NCBI GenBank assembly: GCA_017469785.1
Contig: JAFUFU010000027.1
Location: forward strand, 62,001-126,000
Direction: 5' to 3'
Origin: Treponema sp.
GTDB taxonomy: Bacteria > Spirochaetota > Spirochaetia > Treponematales > Treponemataceae
Length of the DNA stretch: 64,000 nt
A model generated the notes under the pieces. The model saw only the letters and a list, made by a program, of their open reading frames with translations. It made no database searches and was not told where the DNA came from. Both the position numbers and the translations under genes were made by a program. Positions 58,169 to 64,000 of this stretch are shown here, in pieces; the stretch's first letter is position 1, and each line of letters starts with the position of its first letter.

Positions 58169-58700
58169 CCGACGACGTGGTGGCAGAAATCAGAATTGGA
58201 ATAACCGGGACGGTTCCACTGAGAAAAATGAACGCTCTGAGCGGGGCAGAAGCCGCGAAAATCGAAGCGAGCGGAAACATGAGAGTCGTGGAAGCGGTTC
58301 TTATGAGCGCCGTCAGGAAAGACGCCGCATTTTAAGTCAGGTAAATCAAAAAGAAATCGAAGAAAATCAGGCCGCAATCCGAGCCTTTAAGGAACAAGTT
58401 GTCACTTGCGAAATATGCGGGGAGCCGATTACTGATATCGCCAGCGCGATTTCAAATCGTGGAAGCGAGAAGCCGGTTCACTTTGACTGTGTGCTCGCAA
58501 AACTTTCCGCTGATGAAAAACTTGCTCAGAGCGATAAGATTGCATATATAGGGCAGGGAAAATTCGCCGTTCTTCATTTTGAAAATCCCCATGACCAGAA
58601 GCATTTCACTATCCGTAAGACAATCGAGTGGGAAGGTCGTGAATCTGAGCGTGGAAGCTGGCGTGACGAAATGGCAGGGCTTTTCAGCCAAGTAAAGTAA
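58155..58700 (+). CDS. Arg/Gly-rich protein with Cys-x-x-Cys motif
   Basis: 181 residues. The first 60 are disordered and rich in Arg, Asn, Ser and Gly (for example RRRGGRNQNWNNRDG and EKNERSERGRSRENRSERKH), a composition of RNA-binding proteins. The rest is folded: a helix, then CEICGEPI, HFDC and an aromatic-acidic tail (FENPHDQKHFTIRKTIEW). CxxC plus His-x-x-Cys could bind zinc. No family is recognised. It is the last gene of the operon that starts with rpsP, so an RNA- or ribosome-associated role is plausible (inference). Confidence 0.72.
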   Translation: MSRNDRRRGGRNQNWNNRDGSTEKNERSERGRSRENRSERKHESRGSGSYERRQERRRILSQVNQKEIEENQAAIRAFKEQVVTCEICGEPITDIASAISNRGSEKPVHFDCVLAKLSADEKLAQSDKIAYIGQGKFAVLHFENPHDQKHFTIRKTIEWEGRESERGSWRDEMAGLFSQVK

Positions 58701-58773
58701 AAACGGAAAATCTTAGATTTTTCCGAGACTCGCTTAAAACCTGTGAGACAGGTTTTACCCTGCTAGTGCAGGG
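58699..58773 (-). terminator. Three consecutive hairpins downstream of tRNA-Leu
   Basis: CCCTGC/GCAGGG (58758-58773), AAAACCTGT/ACAGGTTTT (58736-58756) and CGGAAAATCT/AGATTTTTCCG (58704-58725). On the minus strand the last is followed by TTTTT and is a terminator for the tRNA. The first two perfect stems lie between. Confidence 0.75.
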
Positions 58774-58783
58774 ACGCTCCCTA

Positions 58784-58871
58784 TGCCAGGAACCGGAATC
58801 GAACCGGCACGACGGTATTAGCTGTCGAGGGATTTTAAGTCCCTTGTGTCTACCTATTCCACCATCCTGGC
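58784..58871 (-). tRNA. tRNA-Leu (anticodon UAA)
   Basis: On the minus strand the acceptor stem is GCCAGGA/TCCTGGC with discriminator A, the anticodon arm is AGGGA-CTTAAAA-TCCCT giving anticodon TAA, a long variable arm CGAC...GTCG marks a class II tRNA, and the T loop is GGTTCGATTCC. The 88 bases do not encode the CCA end. It decodes UUA/UUG leucine codons and is antisense to a run of hairpins on its 3' side. Confidence 0.96.
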
Positions 58872-58965
58872 AACGTTGCAAGCAACATGGATATTATAGC
58901 ATAAAAATCAGCTTGTTTTCAAGGTTGCGTTTCACTTTTTCCCTCAAATTCGATAGAATAATTCT

Positions 58966-59829
58966 ATGTTCAGTGATACACATTTTCATTTTCATCATTT
59001 GGTTGAGCGCGGTTTGGATGGAGCGGAGATTCTTTCTAATCTTGTTGCGCGAAATATGTTCTTCGGGCTTGATATTGGCACAAGGAGCGACGATTTGCTG
59101 CGCCGCCATGTTCAGATTCAGGAGACTGTCTCCAAGCTCCCTGAGGGCGTGAAGCAGGCCGCTGACGAGATGATTTATTTTTCCGCGGGAATCTGGCCTG
59201 ATGTTGATGAAATCAAAAATTGCACCGAGGCTATGAAAAAGCTTGAGGACTCAATTGAGGCTTTCATGGATAAAAGCCATTTCGTCGCAATCGGCGAGTG
59301 CGGCCTTGACCATCACTGGAATCCGGGCGGCGCTGACGGCCGCTGTGAGAGTGATTTTGACCAGAGTGTTTACGAGGGGGAGCGTGAGCTATTCCAGATG
59401 CAGATTGATCTTGCCCGCAAAATGAATCTTCCGGTAATCGTTCACAGCAGGGATGCCTTTGACGACACGGTTGACTGCATAAAAAACATGGGATATCACA
59501 ATGGAATCATTCACTGCTATTCTTATGGCAAGGAAGAAGCCCGGAAATTCTTGGATTTGGGCTGGCACATTGCCTTTGGGGGGGCTGTGACATACACCAA
59601 AAAGGCAAAGATGGATGAAATGCAGGATTTGCTCCGCTTTGTGCCGAACGACCGTATTTTAATGGAAACTGATTCGCCTTATCTGGCTCCTGTTCCTTTC
59701 CGAGGACAGACAAACACTCCTGTCCTAATCGAACATTGCTATCATTTTGTTGCACAGGCCCGGGGAATTATGTCCAGCGAGCTCAGCGTAATTGTGGACA
59801 GGAATATCCGGGATTTGTTCAAATTGTAG
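58966..59829 (+). CDS. tatD: TatD-family metal-dependent hydrolase
   Basis: 287 residues of the amidohydrolase-like barrel. Metal ligands follow the TatD pattern: FSDTHFHFHH at the start, GECGLDHHW, VIHSRDAFDD, IIHCYS and LMETDSPYLAPVPFRGQTNTP with the final Asp. TatD proteins are 3'-5' exonucleases or D-aminoacyl-tRNA-related hydrolases; the role in spirochaetes is not established. The ATG at 58966 has no strong ribosome site. Confidence 0.93.
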   Translation: MFSDTHFHFHHLVERGLDGAEILSNLVARNMFFGLDIGTRSDDLLRRHVQIQETVSKLPEGVKQAADEMIYFSAGIWPDVDEIKNCTEAMKKLEDSIEAFMDKSHFVAIGECGLDHHWNPGGADGRCESDFDQSVYEGERELFQMQIDLARKMNLPVIVHSRDAFDDTVDCIKNMGYHNGIIHCYSYGKEEARKFLDLGWHIAFGGAVTYTKKAKMDEMQDLLRFVPNDRILMETDSPYLAPVPFRGQTNTPVLIEHCYHFVAQARGIMSSELSVIVDRNIRDLFKL

Positions 59830-59858
59830 CTGAAAAATTTTATATCAGTAAAAAAAAT

Positions 59859-59907
59859 AAACCACAGATGCCTCTGATTTTTATTATAATCTGTGACATC
59901 TGTGGTT
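59859..59907. terminator. Two-way terminator made of ATCTGTG repeats (family C)
   Basis: AACCACAGATG (59859/60-59870) pairs with CATCTGTGGTT (59897-59907). A run of A on one side and TTATTTTG on the other give U tracts for the tatD (+) and pgi (-) transcripts. Confidence 0.75.
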
Positions 59908-59935
59908 ATTTTGTAACGCTTATTCTGTGCGGTGC

Positions 59936-61522
59936 CTATATCGAAAGCAATTCAGTATAGGCCTTTAATGCGTCTTTTGCCTCGCCTGAAAGGACTGTCT
60001 TGGCGAGTTTTTTGCCGAGCTGGACTCCTTCCTGATCGAAGCTGTTGATGTTCCATACGAAGCCCTGGAACATTACCTTGTTCTCGTAGTGAGCGAGAAG
60101 GGCGCCCAGTGTTGACGGTGTGAGCTGTTTTCCGTAGATAAGGCTTGAAGGTCGCTCGCCTGCAAAAGATTTGTTCGGGTCTGAGTCAGCTTTGCCGCAG
60201 GCAAAAGCCATAATCTGAGCCGTAACGTTTGCGCCCAATTTTTTCTGGCTTGTAGAGCCTTCGATAACCACATCGTTTCCAGCCTGATTTTCTTTGAACG
60301 CGATGAACTGAAGTGGAATGATGTCAGTTCCCTGATGAAGGAGTTGGTAGAATGAATGCTGGCCGTTTGTTCCCGGCTCACCGAAGATTACCGGGCCTGT
60401 AAGGTAGTCGATTTTATCTCCGAAGCGGTTTACGCTCTTTCCGTTTGATTCCATGTCAAGCTGCTGCAAGTGAGCAGGGAAGCGGCTCAGGCCCTGTGAA
60501 TACGGCAGGACTGCTGTTGCAGGGTAGCCCTGAACGTTTCGCTCGTAGATTCCGATCAAAGCGTCAAGGAGAGCCGGATTTTTGAGGATATCTTCGTTTG
60601 TGGCGAGTTTGTCTTCTTCGGCCGCGCCCTTGAGGAAGTCGTCGAAAACTTTTGCGCCGAATGCGAGCGAAAGTACGGCTCCGCCAACGCCAGAAGTTGA
60701 TGAGTAGCGGCCGCCGATGTAGTCGTCCATGTAGAAGGCTTCAAGATAGTCCGGGTTATGAGCCAATGGAGAAGTCTCGGAAGTGACCGCAATCATGTGC
60801 TTAGAAGGCTCAAGGCCGGCTTTTTTGAGGGCGTCCTTTACGAAAGACTCGTTTGTAAGGGTCTCCAAAGTTGTGCCTGATTTTGAAACCAGAATGAAGA
60901 TTGAGTGAGCGAGGTCTGTTGATTTGAGGACTGCCGTTGCGTCGTCAGGGTCAACGTTGGAAATGAACTTTGCTTCCATTTTGAACGTGCCGTTTGCCTT
61001 TGCCCAGTTTTCAAGGGCAAGGTACATTGCGCGAGGCCCCAGGTCTGAGCCGCCGATACCAATCTGAACGACTGTAGTGAAGCGCTCGCCCTTTGCGTTG
61101 GCGATTGCGCCAGAGTGAACTTTTTCAGCAAATTCAGCGATGCGTTTCTGTTCCTTTATGTAGAAATCACGTTTGTTTACTCCGTCTGCCATAACATTGT
61201 TTCCAAGCTGGCCGCGGCAGAGATGATGGAGAACCATGCGTTTCTCCCCGGTGTTGATTACTTCGCCATTGTATGTTGAGGCGAATTTTTGAGTAAGCTG
61301 AGCCTCGGCAGCAAGCTCTTTGAGGACAGCCAGAACTTTGTCGTCAACCTGCTTTGCGGCGTAGTTGTAAGTGAGACCTGCTCCCATCGGAACGCTGTAG
61401 TTTTTTACGCGGTCGGCAGCGCCTGCGGCAGCAAGCTCTGATTTTACGCTGACCGCTCCTTTGAGGGACTGGAGTTTTTTGTAAGAAGAAAGTTTGTCAA
61501 GATTTTCCCAAGTGATAGCCAT
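59936..61522 (-). CDS. pgi: Glucose-6-phosphate isomerase
   Basis: 528 residues. It interconverts glucose-6-phosphate and fructose-6-phosphate in glycolysis. Seen: VVQIGIGGSDLGPRAMYLAL, the SKSGTTLETLTN phosphate-binding segment, GGRYSSTSGVGGAVLSLAFG, and the second family signature GTNGQHSFYQLLHQGTD, with the active-site Glu and Lys regions. The N- and C-terminal regions are the usual length. A single-gene unit with a terminator on its 3' side shared with tatD. Confidence 0.96.
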   Translation of the reverse strand: MAITWENLDKLSSYKKLQSLKGAVSVKSELAAAGAADRVKNYSVPMGAGLTYNYAAKQVDDKVLAVLKELAAEAQLTQKFASTYNGEVINTGEKRMVLHHLCRGQLGNNVMADGVNKRDFYIKEQKRIAEFAEKVHSGAIANAKGERFTTVVQIGIGGSDLGPRAMYLALENWAKANGTFKMEAKFISNVDPDDATAVLKSTDLAHSIFILVSKSGTTLETLTNESFVKDALKKAGLEPSKHMIAVTSETSPLAHNPDYLEAFYMDDYIGGRYSSTSGVGGAVLSLAFGAKVFDDFLKGAAEEDKLATNEDILKNPALLDALIGIYERNVQGYPATAVLPYSQGLSRFPAHLQQLDMESNGKSVNRFGDKIDYLTGPVIFGEPGTNGQHSFYQLLHQGTDIIPLQFIAFKENQAGNDVVIEGSTSQKKLGANVTAQIMAFACGKADSDPNKSFAGERPSSLIYGKQLTPSTLGALLAHYENKVMFQGFVWNINSFDQEGVQLGKKLAKTVLSGEAKDALKAYTELLSI

Positions 61523-61609
61523 TATATGCCTCTTTTGAAAATTAAGATAAAAAATTATAGCAAAATGAATGAGGAATTGGAAGAAAAAAAGAGTGTGAGA
61601 GAAAAAGAA

Positions 61610-61645
61610 ACCTTACGGATAAAATCTCGGATTTTTCCGTAAGGT
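61610..61645 (-). terminator. Terminator of the SufU-like gene
   Basis: ACCTTACGGA (61610-61619) pairs over 10 bp with TCCGTAAGGT (61636-61645); on the minus strand it is followed by TTTCTTTTTC. The flanks contain the family F words GAAAAAGAAACCTT and GTCGTTTGC. Confidence 0.82.
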
Positions 61646-61664
61646 GTCGTTTGCTTTCACAGGT

Positions 61665-62138
61665 TTAATTTGTGGGGCAGCCGGGGTGTGACGCGCTTGC
61701 GCTTGCTGTGTCCTTTTTGAGACCCAGCATCTCCCGCATGGTCCGCCAGCCCAATTCGGCGCATTTGACTCTGGCCGGCATGTGCTGGATTGCCTGAAGG
61801 CTGCTCGCCTCGTCAAGCTCTTCAATCTCTGCTTCTGTGACGCTTCCCTGAATCATGCCCATGAAGATTTCGCAGAGCCGGAGCGCATCTGCCTCGGTTT
61901 TCCCGATTATAAGGTCAAGCATCATGTCACAGCTTGCCTGACTGATTGCGCATCCGCTTCCGGTAAAGGCGCCGTCCAGCACCATGCCGTTTTCTGTTTT
62001 TAATTTTAAAGTGATGTTGTCACCGCAGCTGGGGTTCACTCCCTGCAGGGTGAGGTTTGCTTCTGTAAAGTCACTTTTATGGGCGGGATTTATGTTGTGT
62101 TCGTTTAAAATCTCGCGATAGAGTTCTTTTGTTTCCAT
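61665..62138 (-). CDS. SufU/IscU-type iron-sulfur scaffold protein
   Basis: 157 residues. Three Cys that bind the nascent cluster or zinc are at 38 (NPSCGD), 63 (GSGCAISQAS) and 126 (RVKCAELGW), in the SufU spacing. There is no insertion or NFU domain, and a 15-residue extra C-terminal tail is present. It builds Fe-S clusters with a cysteine desulfurase, which is not encoded in the window. The stop is 18 bases after the histidine-kinase gene. Confidence 0.9.
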   Translation of the reverse strand: METKELYREILNEHNINPAHKSDFTEANLTLQGVNPSCGDNITLKLKTENGMVLDGAFTGSGCAISQASCDMMLDLIIGKTEADALRLCEIFMGMIQGSVTEAEIEELDEASSLQAIQHMPARVKCAELGWRTMREMLGLKKDTASASASHPGCPTN

Positions 62139-62156
62139 AGATTCATATTACTCTTT

Positions 62157-63497
62157 TTATTTCTTTCGGGGAATAGCCAGGGTAAATTCCGCCCATTTCC
62201 CGAATTCGCTGTCTGCGGTAAGGCTTCCGTTATGGTCTTGGGCGATTGCCCTGGCGATGGCAAGCCCGAGTCCATAGCCGCCGGTTTTTCTGGCCCGTGA
62301 TGAATCCGAGCGGTAGAATCTCAGGAAGATTTTCTCCAGCTCGTCCTTTTGGATTCCTGCTCCCGTGTTGTGCACTTTATAGAAGATTTTCTGGCCTTCC
62401 GCATATGAGCGGACTGTGATTTTTGCCCCTTCTTCTGAGTTTTTGAGAGCGTTGTCCACGAGGATGATGAAGACCTGTTTTAGAGATTTCTCGTCGCCGT
62501 AGCAGGTGATGCCTTTCTGAATGTCGAATTCCAGGGTTTTTCCTGCTTCAAATGCCACGACCTCAAAGGGCAGCACTGAATTTTCCACTGCGTTTGAAAA
62601 ATCGAAGTCACAGAAAGTAAGCTCGTTGCGGCCTGAATCGTTTTTTGCCAGATAGAGCAGGTCTTTTACAAGCTCGCCCATGCGTTTATTCTCGGTTTTG
62701 ATGTATTCGAGCCACTTGTTGTTTTTGATTTCGCCTTCAAGGACGTCGATGTTTGCGCCGATTACGGCAATGGGGGTCTTTAATTCATGGCTTGCGTCGG
62801 CGATGAACTGCTTTTGCTTGATGAAAGCTTCTTTTGCCGGACGAATCATGTATTTTGATATTGGGATTGAAATCAACACGGATACGATAATGCTCAGAAG
62901 GTAGAGCATTGACGAATAGATGTACAATTTGTTCAGTGTCTTTAACTCGGAGTTCCTGTTGACCATGCAGATAAGCTTGTAAGAGTTGTTCAGCTCCCGG
63001 ATGTAGTAGAGAACGCCTCGGACAGAGCCGGATATTTTCCCGTCATCAAGTATGCCGTTTACAAGATTTCGGATTTCATTGTCCGTGTAATTCAGGGGAA
63101 AATCCTGAATGACTTCAACGATTGCCCCGTTTGACAGGATTTTAACTGAGAAATAATTGCGGAGATTCGATTCCGTCGCGTGCTCAACCCGGAAAAAATC
63201 ACTGAAATTGTGGAAAAAATCTTCAGGATGTTCCCTGCTGGCAGAAGATGTGGCATCGATGTCATTGAGGAATTCAGCAGGGGGAAAGGAGCCGCCCCTT
63301 TTGTCGTCATGATAAGGCTTGGGCCTGGGCCTGTGCCCGTTGTTGTTGGAGAGATAGACAAGAAAGTCTTTTGCCTCATTTACTTCCCGCCTTGTAATCG
63401 CAAAATTCAGGGAAAGGAGAATGACGGCAAAGACTATCATTTCGATGAGAATCATCGAGTATACGAATTTTATCTGAAGCTGCTTTATTACATTCAT
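62157..63497 (-). CDS. Sensor histidine kinase
   Basis: 446 residues. Membrane helix 1 (about 11-34), a periplasmic domain of about 155 residues (36-190) with a basic patch (RPRPKPYHDDKR), membrane helix 2 (about 191-213), then HisKA with the phospho-accepting His237 (IADASHELKTP) and HATPase (NALKNSEEGA, GYGLGLAIARAI). It should autophosphorylate and pass phosphate to the response regulator encoded 5 bases upstream on the same strand. No sensor family is obvious, so the signal is unknown. Confidence 0.94.
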   Translation of the reverse strand: MNVIKQLQIKFVYSMILIEMIVFAVILLSLNFAITRREVNEAKDFLVYLSNNNGHRPRPKPYHDDKRGGSFPPAEFLNDIDATSSASREHPEDFFHNFSDFFRVEHATESNLRNYFSVKILSNGAIVEVIQDFPLNYTDNEIRNLVNGILDDGKISGSVRGVLYYIRELNNSYKLICMVNRNSELKTLNKLYIYSSMLYLLSIIVSVLISIPISKYMIRPAKEAFIKQKQFIADASHELKTPIAVIGANIDVLEGEIKNNKWLEYIKTENKRMGELVKDLLYLAKNDSGRNELTFCDFDFSNAVENSVLPFEVVAFEAGKTLEFDIQKGITCYGDEKSLKQVFIILVDNALKNSEEGAKITVRSYAEGQKIFYKVHNTGAGIQKDELEKIFLRFYRSDSSRARKTGGYGLGLAIARAIAQDHNGSLTADSEFGKWAEFTLAIPRKK

Positions 63498-63502
63498 TTT
63501 GA

Positions 63503-64000
63503 TTAGCGTGTTTCGTCTTCCAGAGAATATCCGATTCCACGTGCGGTGCGGATTCGGATTCCGACTTTGAGATTTTCTATCTTTTTTCGGATGAATGAAA
63601 TGTAAACCTCAACGTTGTTGTATTCCGCATTTGAGTCGCCGCCCCAGATTTTTTCGATGAGCTGCTCTTTTGTGATAATCTGATGGGGATTCTCAAAGAG
63701 AAGGTCAAGAATCTGGTATTCCTTGAGGGACAGCTTGATAGCTTCGCCGGATGAAGACTGAAGCTCACAGTTCTTTTTGTTGAGGGTGAGGTCGCCGAAT
63801 GTGACAGAGTCTTCTTTTAGCTCACCCTTGCGTCTTGAAAGGGCACGGACGCGGGCAAGAAGCTCATCGCTTGAAAATGGCTTTGTGAGATAATCGTCTG
63901 CGCCTGCGTCAAGGCCTGTGATTTTGTCTGAAATATCGTCTTTTGCGGTAAGGAAAATTACCGGTACATTGTTGTGGTTTTCGCGGAGCGTTTTTAGAAT
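63503..64000 (-). CDS. OmpR/PhoB-type response regulator (5' part outside window)
   Basis: The minus-strand frame is open from the window edge to TAA at 63503. Visible residues include the end of the receiver domain (FLTAKDDISDKITGLDAGAD, then DDYLTKPFSSDELLARVRAL with the conserved Lys) and a complete winged-helix domain (FGDLTLNKKNCELQ, LSLKEYQILDLLFENPHQII, VEVYISFIRKKI, TARGIGYSLED). It pairs with the adjacent histidine kinase. The phospho-accepting Asp lies beyond the window edge. Confidence 0.92.
   Translation of the reverse strand: MLKTLRENHNNVPVIFLTAKDDISDKITGLDAGADDYLTKPFSSDELLARVRALSRRKGELKEDSVTFGDLTLNKKNCELQSSSGEAIKLSLKEYQILDLLFENPHQIITKEQLIEKIWGGDSNAEYNNVEVYISFIRKKIENLKVGIRIRTARGIGYSLEDETR

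Overview
The window looks like chromosomal DNA from a spirochaete of the genus Treponema or a close relative. The evidence is a cheA / CheW-CheR-like fusion / cheX / cheY operon of the treponemal type, lipoproteins with loose lipoboxes, several treponeme-type unknown proteins, and a ribosomal-protein operon that runs into flagellar-secretion-like genes. The genes are ordinary chromosomal genes. I found no rRNA, phage, transposase or CRISPR array.

Layout. 1-3.9 kb is a cell-envelope region: the end of an unknown gene, two paralogous omptin-type outer-membrane proteases that both keep the catalytic Asp-x-Asp and Asp-x-His pairs, a small helical exported protein between them, and a lipoprotein. 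4-5.7 kb holds purM-purN. 5.8-10.6 kb is the core chemotaxis operon. 10.6-18.3 kb carries a MATE exporter behind a promoter-hairpin leader, queD, citramalate synthase, two ion transporters and a small alarmone synthetase. 18.3-23.9 kb is a notable cassette: an XRE regulator and a divergent GtrA / GT2 / large membrane protein operon, bracketed by two very similar copies of a YfcE-like phosphodiesterase gene. 24-35 kb has argS, a GH105-like hydrolase, pgeF, an unknown treponeme-type protein, leuB, a flavin-reductase-like protein, a chemoreceptor and pyrE. 35.3-38.5 kb has an AAA ATPase bracketed by direct repeats and a SulP transporter.

38.6-48 kb is a peptide-uptake (opp) locus with other genes interleaved: oppA, plsC, oppB, a LEA14-like lipoprotein, an oppC-oppD fusion, a divergent PRPP synthetase and oppF. 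The linker of the OppC-OppD fusion is encoded by a dispersed repeat that is also found between queD and cimA. 48-53 kb has nhaC, a LUD protein, a pseudouridine synthase and a second chemoreceptor, followed by a compact tandem-hairpin array. 53.3-58.7 kb is a translation operon (rpsP-khpA-rimM-trmD-rplS) continuing into a YlqG/FliK-like protein, a stand-alone FlhB C-terminal domain, a small acidic protein, yraN, a small protein and an Arg/Gly-rich Cys-motif protein. 58.7-64 kb has tRNA-Leu(UAA), tatD, pgi, a SufU-type scaffold and a two-component system that runs off the end.

Intergenic DNA is rich in short dispersed repeats of several families. Some form the terminators of convergent genes, and in two places a repeat has become protein-coding: the OppA signal peptide and the OppC-OppD linker. 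All functional calls come from reading motifs by eye. No database search was possible.
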